A stretch of 64,000 nucleotides of DNA from NCBI RefSeq assembly GCF_000621585.1, contig NZ_JHXY01000016.1, forward strand, positions 1 through 64,000, given 5' to 3'. A program made the position numbers and the translations under genes. Under the pieces are notes generated by a model. That model was not told the DNA's origin. It worked only from the letters and a program-made list of their open reading frames with translations, and searched no databases. Shown here one piece after another: positions 31,509 to 40,296 of this stretch. The first letter of the stretch is position 1. The number at the start of each line of letters is the position of its first letter. The DNA comes from [Eubacterium] cellulosolvens LD2006 (GTDB lineage Bacteria > Bacillota > Clostridia > Lachnospirales > Lachnospiraceae).

Positions 31509-33593
31509 ATGTCTGCAAAAAAGACAGCTCCCGATTCCCTCCGCAACCTCAAGGGAATCGGACAGAAAACCGAAGAAGCCTTTCACCGGGCGGGAATCAT
31601 GAACCTTCGCGATCTGATCCGCTACTATCCGCGGGAGTATGATTCCTTCGAGGAACCGGTTCCGGTCGGCCGATGTGTGGCGGATACGAAGAACGCGGTT
31701 GTGGCGAAGGTTATGTCGAGGCCGGTGGTTCGCACGTTTGGAAAGAAATCGATCACGATCCTGAATCTGCAGGATGAGACGGGAAGCCTGCAGGTGAACT
31801 GGTTTCATATGCCCTTCCTTCGAAATACGATCAAGACGGGAGCGTACTATGTTTTCCGCGGACCTGTCATCCAGAAGAACGGCAGGAAGATCATGGAGCA
31901 CCCGCAGATGTACGCGCGGGACGAATATGAGCGCCTGACCGGGCAGATGCTCCCGATTTACCCGCTGACGGCAGGTCTCACCAACAATATGGTTCGAAAG
32001 GCCGTCACGCAGCTTCTGGAGATGCAGAGGACGGAGGAAGAGATTCTGCCGGATACCGTGCGGGAGGCGGAGGGGCTCTGCGAGATCAATTACGCCAGAA
32101 GCCAGATCCATTTCCCCGAGAACAGGGAGAAACTCCTTGTGGCAAGGAACAGACTGGCCTTTGAGGAATTTTTCTTCTTCCTTCTCGGCGTGGAGCGGCT
32201 GCGTGCGATCAATGACACGACGGAGAACCACTTTCCGATGCGTGAGGTCTGGGAGACGGAGGATGTCATCGCGTCTCTGCCGTATAAACTGACGGGCGCC
32301 CAGCAGGCCGTCTGGGGAGAGATCGAGAGGGATCTCGCCTCAAAGCGTCTGATGAACCGTCTGGTGCAGGGAGACGTCGGAAGCGGCAAGACGATCCTCG
32401 CGTTTCTCGCTATGATCATGGCCTATGAGAATGGATTTCAGAGCGCGCTCATGGTTCCGACCGAGGTACTTGCCGCGCAGCACTACCAGGCGTTTACTGA
32501 GCTCCTGGATAAAAACGGAATCACGGATATCCATCCTGTTCTTCTCCGCGGCAGCTGTACGGCAAAGGAGAAACGGGAAATCTACGAACAGATTTCGTCC
32601 GGAAAGGCGCGCGCGATCATCGGCACGCACGCCCTGATACAGGAGACGGTTGCGTACGAGAAGCTGGGACTTGTCATTACCGATGAGCAGCACCGCTTCG
32701 GTGTGAAGCAGAGGGAGGCGCTCGCCGGAAAAGGATATCCGCCCAACGTTCTGGTCATGAGCGCGACGCCGATTCCGAGAACGCTGGCCATGATCCTGTA
32801 CGGCGATCTGGATATCTCAATTCTCAATGACATGCCGGCGCACCGGCTTCCGATCAGGAACTGCGTAGTAAACACATCCTATCGTGAGACTGCTTACAGG
32901 TTCATGCGAAAAGAAGTGGAGGCCGGACATCAGGTCTATGTGATCTGTCCGATGGTTGAGCCGAATGAGGAGCTCTCCTGTGAAAACGTGACCGAGTATG
33001 CGCAGAAGCTGAAGAAAGTCTTCGGAAGCGAGATTTCCGTCGAGGCACTCCACGGACAGATGCGCGCGAAAGAGAAGCAGGAGATCATGGACGCTTTTGC
33101 GAGAGGAGAGATCAAGATTCTCGTGTCCACAACCGTCATCGAAGTCGGTGTGAATGTGCCGAATGCGACGGTCATGATGATCGAGAATGCCGAGCGGTTC
33201 GGCCTTGCACAGCTGCATCAGCTTCGCGGTCGTGTCGGCCGGGGCGATGCGCAGTCTTATTGTATTTTTATGCAGGGAGACGGAAAAAAGGAGACGTCCA
33301 GGCGACTGGATATTCTGAATCACTCCAACGACGGATTCTACATCGCGGAGGAGGATCTGAAGCTTCGTGGACCCGGAGACCTCTTCGGCGTCCGTCAGAG
33401 CGGTATCGCAATTTTTCACGTTGCCGACATCTACAGAGACAAGGATCTTCTGCGAAGGGCGGGAGCCGCCGTAAAAGATCTTCTGGAACTGGATCCGAAC
33501 CTTGAACTTCCACAGAACAGAGCGCTGACGAAAGCACTTGAAGAATACTTGTCATGTCAAAATGACGATATCGGGGACATAAATAAGACGTGA
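31509..33593 (+). CDS. recG: ATP-dependent DNA helicase RecG
   Basis: A 694-residue superfamily 2 helicase that remodels stalled replication forks and recombination intermediates. An N-terminal wedge/OB domain (1-~250; LKGIGQKTEEAFHRAGI, DLIRYYPREYDSFEE) precedes the motor. Walker A is VQGDVGSGKT (about residue 287), the DExH box is TDEQHRFG (about 390), and motif VI is QLRGRVGRG (about 575). ATG 31509 has AAGGAGG 8 nt upstream; an earlier in-frame ATG at 31401 lies in the folded element and lacks one. Confidence 0.95.
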   Translation: MSAKKTAPDSLRNLKGIGQKTEEAFHRAGIMNLRDLIRYYPREYDSFEEPVPVGRCVADTKNAVVAKVMSRPVVRTFGKKSITILNLQDETGSLQVNWFHMPFLRNTIKTGAYYVFRGPVIQKNGRKIMEHPQMYARDEYERLTGQMLPIYPLTAGLTNNMVRKAVTQLLEMQRTEEEILPDTVREAEGLCEINYARSQIHFPENREKLLVARNRLAFEEFFFFLLGVERLRAINDTTENHFPMREVWETEDVIASLPYKLTGAQQAVWGEIERDLASKRLMNRLVQGDVGSGKTILAFLAMIMAYENGFQSALMVPTEVLAAQHYQAFTELLDKNGITDIHPVLLRGSCTAKEKREIYEQISSGKARAIIGTHALIQETVAYEKLGLVITDEQHRFGVKQREALAGKGYPPNVLVMSATPIPRTLAMILYGDLDISILNDMPAHRLPIRNCVVNTSYRETAYRFMRKEVEAGHQVYVICPMVEPNEELSCENVTEYAQKLKKVFGSEISVEALHGQMRAKEKQEIMDAFARGEIKILVSTTVIEVGVNVPNATVMMIENAERFGLAQLHQLRGRVGRGDAQSYCIFMQGDGKKETSRRLDILNHSNDGFYIAEEDLKLRGPGDLFGVRQSGIAIFHVADIYRDKDLLRRAGAAVKDLLELDPNLELPQNRALTKALEEYLSCQNDDIGDINKT

Positions 33594-33769
33594 AATATCA
33601 ATAATGATGAAAATGTTTCAATTGCTTGCAATATTTCACTGAAAAGCCTAATATTATCAATAATATCAGAAGATTATTCAGATTAGGGATAAGTCTTTTG
33701 CTAATATTCACTTGTTATCATGATTCATCATCACCCTATTAAACTTAGTTAATTTGGAGGAAATGAAAA

Positions 33770-34225
33770 ATGGCAGAAGTAAAGAAGGCAGTTGGAAAAG
33801 TTGCTGAGAAGAAGGTGAAAGAGGCAGCTGCAGATGTTAAGAAAGCATCTGTTGCAGTAAAGACTGTTGCTGAGAAAAAGACGGAGGCTGCAAAGCCGGC
33901 AGTAAAGAAAGCGACCGCAGCACCGAAGACCGTAGCAGCACCGAAGGCAGCCGCAGCACCGAAGGCAGCCGCAGCTCCGAAGAAAGCTGTAGCAACGAAG
34001 AAGGCGGCATCCGAGCAGGTACAGGCGAATGTAGCTGTAGTTCTTCAGTACGCAGGCAAGGAAGTAGTATCAGCAGAACTTGTCAGGAAAGCTGAGGAAG
34101 CATGGAAGGCAACCGGCAAGGCTGCAAGCGGACTTAAAGATGTAAAGATCTATGTAAAACCGGAAGAGAACAAAGCTTATTATGTTCTCAACAACGGCGA
34201 GGAGATCGGAAGCTTCGATATCTGA
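33770..34225 (+). CDS. DUF6465 family protein with histone H1-like Ala/Lys/Pro tail
   Basis: A 151-residue protein. The first ~85 residues are alanine, lysine, proline and valine in short repeats (KKA, AAPK), resembling eukaryotic histone H1 or bacterial HU-tail sequences. The C-terminal ~65 residues (VAVVLQYAGKEVVSAELVRKAEEAWKATG, then KIYVKPEENKAYYVLNNGEEIGSFDI) form the compact DUF6465 domain, found mainly in Lachnospiraceae. A nucleic acid-binding role is plausible from charge but not shown. GGAGG lies before ATG 33770. The AT-rich 176-bp upstream gap carries inverted AT repeats around 33650-33670 and is the likely promoter region. A strong terminator follows. Confidence 0.8.
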   Translation: MAEVKKAVGKVAEKKVKEAAADVKKASVAVKTVAEKKTEAAKPAVKKATAAPKTVAAPKAAAAPKAAAAPKKAVATKKAASEQVQANVAVVLQYAGKEVVSAELVRKAEEAWKATGKAASGLKDVKIYVKPEENKAYYVLNNGEEIGSFDI

Positions 34226-34248
34226 TCAGATTTGTGAGAGAACGAGGT

Positions 34249-34280
34249 GGCTGTCGCGCGAATGCGCGGCAGCTTTTTTT
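34249..34280 (+). terminator. Terminator after DUF6465 gene
   Basis: GCTGTCGCGC (34249-34258) pairs with GCGCGGCAGC (34263-34272), one G-T pair, loop GAAT, followed by TTTTTTTC. It is the first feature of a 412-bp gene-free gap that otherwise holds a dispersed palindrome and the mgsA promoter. Confidence 0.88.
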
Positions 34281-34316
34281 CGTCTCATAGGAAATTGCTT
34301 CGCATTCCCTATGAGA
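34281..34316 (+). repeat. Dispersed palindrome element, short copy
   Basis: GTCTCATAGG (34281-34290) pairs with CCTATGAGAC (34307-34316), followed by AAAACGCTGCGC. The body found in long copies is missing or decayed, apart from a further fragment TTTCTCATAGCAATTC near 34342. Confidence 0.75.
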
Positions 34317-34507
34317 CAAAACGCTGCGCTTGCGGACCTTGATTTCTCATAGCAATTCTTCCGGACTTTCTCAAAAAAAATATTCCTTTATGTCGTGCAA
34401 AATGTATGAAATTGTGGCATAATATTATCCACTGGGTTTAATCCAGAGCCTATTCGTCCGTAGAATACAAAAGATAATGAATAAAATATACAAAAAAGAA
34501 ATGTGTA

Positions 34508-34536
34508 TTGCCTTATCTTTGTGCATTTGTTATAAT
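34508..34536 (+). promoter_or_regulatory. Promoter of the mgsA-rsmD-coaD operon
   Basis: TTGCCT (34508-34513), 17-nt spacer, perfect TATAAT (34531-34536). Transcription should start near 34543, about 95 nt before the mgsA start codon. Confidence 0.68.
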
Positions 34537-34637
34537 TGTCTCAATGACGAGTATGGAAAAACGTTTGTTATAGAAGAATTACGTGAGTGGATAAATATCA
34601 TAATTCTTTCATGACATGAGGAAGGAGCCGGAACCAA

Positions 34638-35045
34638 ATGAACATTGGAATTATTGCGCACAACAGTAAGAAAAGTCTGATTGAAGATTTTTGCATTGCA
34701 TATAAAGGAATACTGGCAAGACATGAGATTTACGCGACAGGAACGACGGGAAGACGAATCGAGGAAGTGACCAGCCTTCATATACACAAATTTCTTGCCG
34801 GAGGACTCGGTGGAGACAAGCAGTTCACCGAGATGATTGAGCGCAATGATATGGATATGGTGATCTTTTTCTACAATCCGGCCATTCCAAGTCCGAGAGA
34901 ACCTGACGTGATGAAGATTGTTCGCTGCTGTGATCAGTACAACATTCCGGTTGCGACCAATATCGCGACAGCCGAGATGCTGATCATGGGTCTCGACAGA
35001 GGTGATCTTGACTGGAGAATACAGTATAAAGAGGATATGGAATAA
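34638..35045 (+). CDS. mgsA: Methylglyoxal synthase
   Basis: A 135-residue enzyme converting dihydroxyacetone phosphate to methylglyoxal and phosphate, a bypass of lower glycolysis. Motifs: IGIIAHNSKK (residues 3-12), YATGTTGRR (34-42), FLAGGLGGDKQF (about 53-64, with the catalytic Asp) and VIFFYNPAIPSPREPDV (about 75-91). GGAAGGAG precedes the ATG. It is followed without gap by rsmD. Confidence 0.95.
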   Translation: MNIGIIAHNSKKSLIEDFCIAYKGILARHEIYATGTTGRRIEEVTSLHIHKFLAGGLGGDKQFTEMIERNDMDMVIFFYNPAIPSPREPDVMKIVRCCDQYNIPVATNIATAEMLIMGLDRGDLDWRIQYKEDME

Positions 35046-35609
35046 ATGAGAGTTATTGCCGGTAAGTGCAGAAGTCTTCCGCTGAAGACTCTGCCTGGAC
35101 GAGATACAAGACCGACGACTGACAGGATCAAGGAGACACTCTTCAATGTTATGCAGAATGACATTCCACAGGCTTGTTTCCTTGATCTTTTTGCGGGAAG
35201 CGGTGCAATCGGAATCGAAGCTCTGAGCCGTGGTGCGCAGAGCTGTTGTTTTGTAGACCAGAGCCGCAAAGCGGTGGAGATCATCAAAGAGAATCTGGCG
35301 TTCTGCCGTCTGACGGATCAGGCGGAGATCTATCAGATGGACGCTGTCTCCGCGGTGAAGAGCCTTGCCGGTCACGAGCCCTTTGATGTGGTCTTCATGG
35401 ATCCGCCCTATCTTCACGATCTGGAGAAGGAAGTGATGGAAGCGCTTCGCACATCCTCCTGCATCACAGAGGATACAGTCATCGTGATCGAGGCATCCAG
35501 AGATACGGATTTCGGATGGATCGAGGACTCCGGATTTGAGTGTTTTAAATGGAAGACATACAAAACGAACGAGCATCTATTCCTTAGAAAAAAAGAGGTA
35601 CAGAGTTAA
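35046..35609 (+). CDS. rsmD: 16S rRNA (guanine(966)-N(2))-methyltransferase RsmD
   Basis: A 187-residue SAM-dependent methyltransferase. The N-terminus MRVIAGKCRSLPLKTLPG.DTRPTTDRIKETLFN is diagnostic; the SAM motif FLDLFAGSGAIGIEALSRGA and catalytic DPPY (FMDPPY) follow. It starts immediately after the mgsA stop. rsmD-coaD is a widely conserved pair in Firmicutes. Confidence 0.95.
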   Translation: MRVIAGKCRSLPLKTLPGRDTRPTTDRIKETLFNVMQNDIPQACFLDLFAGSGAIGIEALSRGAQSCCFVDQSRKAVEIIKENLAFCRLTDQAEIYQMDAVSAVKSLAGHEPFDVVFMDPPYLHDLEKEVMEALRTSSCITEDTVIVIEASRDTDFGWIEDSGFECFKWKTYKTNEHLFLRKKEVQS

Positions 35610-35611
35610 AA

Positions 35612-36097
35612 ATGAGTATAGCGGTATATCCGGGAACCTTTGATCCGGTTACGTACGGACACATTGATATCGTCAAAAGAGCATCCAAATTATTTGATAC
35701 GGTCATCATTGGAGTTTTGCACAATTCTGCAAAAACTCCGTTGTTTTCTGTAGATGAACGTGTTAATATACTTAAGAAAGCTACGGAAGACATTCCCAAC
35801 GTGCAGGTACACGCATTTGAAGGGTTATCAGTGGATTTTGCACGGGAATGCGGAGCAAATGTTATAGTAAGGGGACTGCGCCTGATCACGGATTTTGAGT
35901 ATGAGCTCCAGATGGCGCAAACAAATAAAAAGCTTGCTCCGGATGTCGACACGACATTTTTATTCACATCTCTGCAGTATTCGTATCTGAGTTCAACTAC
36001 TGTGAAGGAAGTAGCTGCATTCGGAGGAGATATCAGTGAATTCGTTCCGCCCTTTGTCGCTGAGCAGATTCACAGCAGGATAAAGGTACGTGAGTAG
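35612..36097 (+). CDS. coaD: Phosphopantetheine adenylyltransferase
   Basis: A 161-residue enzyme making dephospho-CoA from 4'-phosphopantetheine and ATP. YPGTFDPVTYGHIDI (residues 6-20) contains the TxGH nucleotidyltransferase motif. VRGLRLITDFEYELQMAQTN is near residue 90, and SSTTVKEVAAFGGDI near residue 130. It starts 2 nt after rsmD, with AAAGAGG inside the rsmD end. Confidence 0.96.
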   Translation: MSIAVYPGTFDPVTYGHIDIVKRASKLFDTVIIGVLHNSAKTPLFSVDERVNILKKATEDIPNVQVHAFEGLSVDFARECGANVIVRGLRLITDFEYELQMAQTNKKLAPDVDTTFLFTSLQYSYLSSTTVKEVAAFGGDISEFVPPFVAEQIHSRIKVRE

Positions 36098-36172
36098 TTT
36101 CTATTCGGGGGATGTAGAATAGAAGTACGATGTCTTGGGCATAAATAAGTGAGAGTAAGGGGAGACGATCAG

Positions 36173-36844
36173 ATGAGTAGCAGCAGAATTGAGCAGATCA
36201 TAGAAGAAATTGAAGAGTACGTTGAAAATTGCCGTTATCAGCCGCTTTCAACTACGAAGATCATTGTAAATAAAGAAGAAATTGAAGAGCTCCTCCGTGA
36301 GCTTCGACTGAAGACTCCGGACGAGATTAAGAGATATCAGAAGATTATCGGTAACAAAGACGCCATCCTTGCAGACGCGGAGGCGAAAGCGAATAATATC
36401 ATCGCAGAGGCTCAGGTACAGGCTGAGAAACTGATGGACAGCACGGATATCATGAAGCAGGCGAACGCGCGTGCGTACGACACTGTAAATGAGGCCAACA
36501 GACAGGCACAGGGCATCATTGATGCCGCGCAGGAGGATGCGAACAACATCCGCACCAGTGCCATCACATATACCGATCAGCTTCTCGCAAATATTTCCGG
36601 CGTTCTCGGAAATGCGCTTGCCGATGTGGGCGACAAGTACAAACAGTTGAACAGTACATTGCAGGATTATCATGATCTTGTTAATCAGAACAGAAGCCAG
36701 CTTTCTCCGATGGAGAACAGCGCGAGTGCTTCCGCTGCGCAGGCACAGCCGTCCGTGAGAGAGGACTATCCGGCGCAGGAAGAAGAACCGTTAAATGACT
36801 ATGACTACGATGACGAAGATGATTTTGAGGACGATGAGGACTGA
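36173..36844 (+). CDS. Coiled-coil protein resembling V/F-type ATPase subunit B/E or DivIVA-like proteins
   Basis: A 223-residue soluble, acidic protein. Residues ~70-150 are a long amphipathic helix with Ala-rich heptads (ILADAEAKANNIIAEAQVQAEKL, ANRQAQGIIDAAQEDANNI), resembling the stalk of ATPase b/E subunits. It lacks a membrane anchor, so it is not a true AtpF. The C-terminus is strongly acidic (DYDYDDEDDFEDDED). Similar genes sit after coaD in related Clostridia. ATG 36173 is preferred because GGGGAGA lies upstream. Function is unknown; a structural or cell-division role is a guess. Confidence 0.65.
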   Translation: MSSSRIEQIIEEIEEYVENCRYQPLSTTKIIVNKEEIEELLRELRLKTPDEIKRYQKIIGNKDAILADAEAKANNIIAEAQVQAEKLMDSTDIMKQANARAYDTVNEANRQAQGIIDAAQEDANNIRTSAITYTDQLLANISGVLGNALADVGDKYKQLNSTLQDYHDLVNQNRSQLSPMENSASASAAQAQPSVREDYPAQEEEPLNDYDYDDEDDFEDDED

Positions 36845-36860
36845 TTCTTCGGAATTGATC

Positions 36861-36899
36861 GGCAGCCCATTCGAAGAGAGTGAGCTGCCTTTATTTTTG
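36861..36899 (+). terminator. Terminator after coiled-coil gene
   Basis: GGCAGC (36861-36866) pairs with GCTGCC (36884-36889), followed by TTTATTTTTG. The stem is short and the loop 17 nt, so strength is moderate. Confidence 0.6.
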
Positions 36900-36914
36900 T
36901 AAATGAGGAAGAAC

Positions 36915-37748
36915 ATGGACATATTATTGTGGCACAAGGTTCTGTCACCGTATGAAATGGCGGTCGACGAACTGATTTTGAAACTGAATCATATCAAACA
37001 GGAGTATCTCCTGAACGGACAATACTGCCCGATCGAGCACGTCATGGGCAGGGTCAAGAGCATCTCGAGTATTCTCGACAAGATGCAGAAGAAGTCGATT
37101 CCGATGGAGCGCATGGAGGAGCTGGTGGAGGATATCGCCGGCATCCGCATCATCTGTCAGTTTGTGGAGGATATCGACCGCGTGTCCGCGATGCTCGCAG
37201 AGCGCACCGATCTCAAGGTGATAGAGGTCAAGGACTATGTGCGCAACCAGAAGGAGAGCGGTTACCGGAGTTACCATGTGGTTGTTCTCTACACGGTGAA
37301 TACGATCAACGGACCGAAAGACGTACAGGTCGAGATTCAGATCCGTACGATGGCGATGGACTTCTGGGCTACGACGGAGCACTCTCTGCAGTACAAATAC
37401 AAGGGAGCGATTCCGGAGAAGGTTGGAGCGAGACTTGCGAACGCGGCGAACGCGATCATCGCCCTCGACACGGAGATGTCGTCTGTCCGCGATGAGATTA
37501 TGGACGCGCAGCTCTCCTCCAAGATGAAGTATAATCTCGTCGAGGACATCGTGAGCCTGATTGAGAGTCTCTACAGCCTCACAAGCAAGCGCGAGGTGGA
37601 AAAGATCCAGAACGAGTTCTACCGGATTTACGAGAGCGATGACATGGAGGAACTGATCCGTTATCACGATCAGCTCGATCTCATCGCCCAGGCGTATAAG
37701 GCACAGTGCAACAGACGCGGCGAAGGAGTAAAAAAGAGTGAAGATTAA
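36915..37748 (+). CDS. Small alarmone synthetase, (p)ppGpp synthetase domain (RelQ/YjbM type)
   Basis: A 277-residue single-domain RelA/SpoT synthetase without hydrolase or regulatory domains. The synthetase core is visible: HVMGRVKSISSILDKMQKK, VEDIAGIRIICQFVEDI, VIEVKDYVRNQKESGYRSYHVVV, VQVEIQIRTMAMDFWATTEHSLQYKYKG. It should transfer pyrophosphate from ATP to GDP or GTP. ATG 36915 has GAGGAAG just upstream; ATG 36903 lacks a site. The 3' end overlaps the next gene by 11 nt. Confidence 0.9.
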   Translation: MDILLWHKVLSPYEMAVDELILKLNHIKQEYLLNGQYCPIEHVMGRVKSISSILDKMQKKSIPMERMEELVEDIAGIRIICQFVEDIDRVSAMLAERTDLKVIEVKDYVRNQKESGYRSYHVVVLYTVNTINGPKDVQVEIQIRTMAMDFWATTEHSLQYKYKGAIPEKVGARLANAANAIIALDTEMSSVRDEIMDAQLSSKMKYNLVEDIVSLIESLYSLTSKREVEKIQNEFYRIYESDDMEELIRYHDQLDLIAQAYKAQCNRRGEGVKKSED

Positions 37749-38310
37749 AAAGGGCGAGTACGGATACATCAAGAGTCAGAAGAAAATCAGAGTGATCCGC
37801 ACGATCGCGGCCTTCGCGTTTGATTTTGCCATTTTTTTTGTCGGTCTTTACCTGAACAAGGGGGACAGGAGGAATATCTACTCGATCATTGCCGCGGTCG
37901 GCTGTATACCGGCGGCGATGTCACTGGTGAGCGCCGTCATGATCTGTCTTCGAAAGCCGATGAAGGAGACGCTTTTCCGCGAGATTTCTGACCGCGCGGG
38001 AAATCTTCGGATGCTCTATGAGCTGTATCTCACGACGCAGGACAAGAATCTCTTTCTGGACGCGGTGGCTGTCTGCGGCGAGTACATCACGGGCTACACG
38101 AGCGAGGATGTGAAGCCGGGACATATCCGAGAGATCGAGTCCCACATCCGCAGATCCGCGCTGAAGGAAGGGTATAAAGAGACGGTCAAAATATTTGACA
38201 ACAAGAACAACTTTCTGGAGAGAGTCGATCAGCTCAGAGAGAAAAAAGAGGACTTCGAGATGGACAGAGACGCGGAGCTGGAGTCCCTGCTCAAGGTACT
38301 TGCGATATGA
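37738..38310 (+). CDS. Hypothetical membrane protein (190 aa)
   Basis: A 190-residue protein I do not recognise. Two hydrophobic segments (residues ~22-42 and ~48-70) lie near the N-terminus, so it is a membrane-anchored protein with a cytoplasmic helical domain; the last ~40 residues are strongly charged. It begins at GTG 37738 within the alarmone synthetase gene and ends overlapping the pseudouridine synthase by ATGA. The three genes are therefore probably translated as a coupled unit. Confidence 0.7.
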   Translation: MKIKKGEYGYIKSQKKIRVIRTIAAFAFDFAIFFVGLYLNKGDRRNIYSIIAAVGCIPAAMSLVSAVMICLRKPMKETLFREISDRAGNLRMLYELYLTTQDKNLFLDAVAVCGEYITGYTSEDVKPGHIREIESHIRRSALKEGYKETVKIFDNKNNFLERVDQLREKKEDFEMDRDAELESLLKVLAI

Positions 38311-39422
38311 GAGAGATCCGGATCGACAGAGCGATCGCCTCGCAGAGATTCGATAAATTTCTCCAGAGATATCTGCCGGAGGCGGGGAGCAGTTTTCTGT
38401 ACAAGCAGCTGCGGAAGAAGAATATCACGCTGAACGACGGTAAGGCGAAGGGGAGCGAAATCCTCTCCGAGGGGGACGTCGTGCGGATCTGGTTCTCCGA
38501 CGAGACATTGGAGAAGTTTTCCGGAAGCGGGAAGAAAAACGGGCAGAATCCGAAAGGGGATTCCGACGTGTCAGCACCCTCTGAAGACAAAAATTCACCG
38601 GACGGAGGGAAGGGAACGGAGCGATCGGACCGGATTCGAGGGCAGGCACAGGAACCGGCTCAGAGTCGAAAGCGAAAAAGAACGGAAGCGCTCACACCGG
38701 AGATGATTGTGTACGAGGACGCGGACGTGATTCTTATCAACAAACCCGCCGGAATACTGTCGCAGAAGGCAAAGCCGGGAGACATCTCGCTGAACGAGAT
38801 GCTTCAGGCCTATCTTTTTGACAAAGGGGAGCTGACAGAGGAGATGCTGAAATTCTATTCCCCCTCTGTCGTCAACCGGATTGACCGGAACACCAGCGGA
38901 CTTGTCCTCGGAGCAAAGAATCTCGCCGCGGCCAGAGAGCTGTCCGCGATGCTGAAGGGAAGAACCTTACAGAAATATTATTATGCTCTTGTCAACGGAC
39001 AGGTCCGGGGAAAGGAGCATGTGCGCGCCTGGCTTGTAAAAGACAAGGCGAAGAATCAGGTAAAAATCTTCGACCATCCGGTGGACGGGGCGGAGAGCAT
39101 TGAGACCGTCTACGAGCCTGTGGCAGAGGCGCAGCGGTGCACGCTTTTGCGCGTGGAACTCCTCACGGGCAAGACGCACCAGATTCGTGCACACCTATCT
39201 TTTATTGGACATTCCCTTGTCGGGGATGTAAAATATGGACAGAAGAGTATGAACAGTGTAACCCGTGAACATACCGGACTTTCCAGGCAGTTCCTGCATT
39301 CGGAGAAAGTGATTTTTCCCGAGTCAGACGGGGCGTTGAAGTCTCTTTCGTGGAGATGCTTCCGGGCACCGCTTCCCGCGGATCTTCAGAGGACATTGGA
39401 AATATTCGGTATCCGTCTTTGA
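38307..39422 (+). CDS. RluA family pseudouridine synthase with N-terminal S4 domain
   Basis: A 371-residue enzyme that isomerises uridine in rRNA or tRNA. The S4 RNA-binding domain is at residues 1-65 (ASQRFDKFLQRYLPEAG, LRKKNITLNDGKAKG). A Lys/Ser/Asp-rich low-complexity linker (about 70-130) is unusually long. The synthase domain has VNRIDRNTSGLVLGAK, with the catalytic Asp in RxD, and LLTGKTHQIRAHLSFIGHSLVGDVKYG. It overlaps the membrane-protein gene by 4 nt. The exact uridine target cannot be read from sequence. Confidence 0.88.
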   Translation: MREIRIDRAIASQRFDKFLQRYLPEAGSSFLYKQLRKKNITLNDGKAKGSEILSEGDVVRIWFSDETLEKFSGSGKKNGQNPKGDSDVSAPSEDKNSPDGGKGTERSDRIRGQAQEPAQSRKRKRTEALTPEMIVYEDADVILINKPAGILSQKAKPGDISLNEMLQAYLFDKGELTEEMLKFYSPSVVNRIDRNTSGLVLGAKNLAAARELSAMLKGRTLQKYYYALVNGQVRGKEHVRAWLVKDKAKNQVKIFDHPVDGAESIETVYEPVAEAQRCTLLRVELLTGKTHQIRAHLSFIGHSLVGDVKYGQKSMNSVTREHTGLSRQFLHSEKVIFPESDGALKSLSWRCFRAPLPADLQRTLEIFGIRL

Positions 39423-39445
39423 AGGAACAGAGATAAGGGGTAAAT

Positions 39446-40132
39446 ATGGCGAAAGACGTGGAGAGAGAGGAACTGGATCACGCGGTAACCGACGTTGACA
39501 GCGATCTCGAGAATGACCTTGAAGTTAGAGCCAAAGAAACTGGGAACAAGAAAGAATTCAGTGTGCTTCGCGAGATATTTGACTACGTGAAGCTGGTCGT
39601 GATCGTTCTGGTGATCATGTTTGGTCTTCAGATGTTTGTGGTAGTCAACGCGCGGATACCTTCGGCATCGATGGAGCCGACCATCATGACCGGGGATCAG
39701 ATTTTCGGCAACCGGCTGGCGTATCTGGCCGACGACCCGAAGCGGTACGATATTGTGATCTTCAAGTATCCGGATGATGAATCCAGACTGTTTATCAAGC
39801 GAATCATCGGTCTTCCCGGAGACGTCGTGGACATCCGCGACGGAGAAGTCTACATCAACGGAAGATCAACGCCGCTGGAGGATTCCTTCTGTGCGCTTCC
39901 GGATTCCACTGTCACGGGCAATCTGAAATTTCCGCTCACCGTACCGGATGACAGTTATTTCATGCTCGGTGACAACAGAATCTATTCCAAGGATTCCAGA
40001 TACTGGGACAATCCATTCGTGGAGAAGGACAAGATTCTCGGAAAGGCATTTTTCAGATATTGGCCGATCAATAAGATGAAAGTAATACACGGAGCTCAGG
40101 ACACATACTACGATCCTGACACCGACAACTGA
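39446..40132 (+). CDS. lepB: Signal peptidase I
   Basis: A 228-residue type I signal peptidase. A charged cytoplasmic N-terminus (1-48) precedes one membrane segment (about 49-67). The catalytic dyad is S75 in RIPSASMEPT and K118 in LFIKRIIGLPGD, with MLGDNR...DSRYW further on. It removes signal peptides from secreted proteins at the outer membrane face. The ~45-residue acidic cytoplasmic leader is longer than in the shortest homologs. GATAAGGGG precedes the ATG. Confidence 0.93.
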   Translation: MAKDVEREELDHAVTDVDSDLENDLEVRAKETGNKKEFSVLREIFDYVKLVVIVLVIMFGLQMFVVVNARIPSASMEPTIMTGDQIFGNRLAYLADDPKRYDIVIFKYPDDESRLFIKRIIGLPGDVVDIRDGEVYINGRSTPLEDSFCALPDSTVTGNLKFPLTVPDDSYFMLGDNRIYSKDSRYWDNPFVEKDKILGKAFFRYWPINKMKVIHGAQDTYYDPDTDN

Positions 40133-40210
40133 GGAGACACTGATTGATCAGTGAATTCACAAAGGAGCACGTAGAAATTTTTTTCGCGACACTCCGCTGA
40201 CAGAATGAAC

Positions 40211-40246
40211 AGACGAGGCCGCCTGCAGTGCAGGGCGGCCTCGTCT
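40211..40246. other. Strong GC-rich hairpin between lepB and recU
   Basis: AGACGAGGCCGCC (40211-40223) pairs perfectly over 13 bp with GGCGGCCTCGTCT (40234-40246). There is no T-run behind it (GCGTATTGC), so it is not a normal terminator; it could block RNA decay or pair in DNA. Confidence 0.6.
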
Positions 40247-40296
40247 GCGTATTGCAGGAAATTCTAGTGATAATTTCGTATAGGAGAAACATACAC

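Noticed and set aside
31238-31552. Open frames on both strands of the second folded element
   Set aside because: They arise from GC-rich inverted repeats; no ribosome-binding site or family match.
33900-34010. CRISPR-like or satellite repeat
   Set aside because: Short repeats are in-frame codons of the Ala/Lys/Pro tail, with no spacers.
36173-36844. ATP synthase F0 subunit B
   Set aside because: The coiled coil is similar but there is no N-terminal membrane helix and no ATP synthase operon.
40211-40246. Rho-independent terminator after lepB
   Set aside because: The stem is perfect but no T-run follows, so I list it only as a hairpin.
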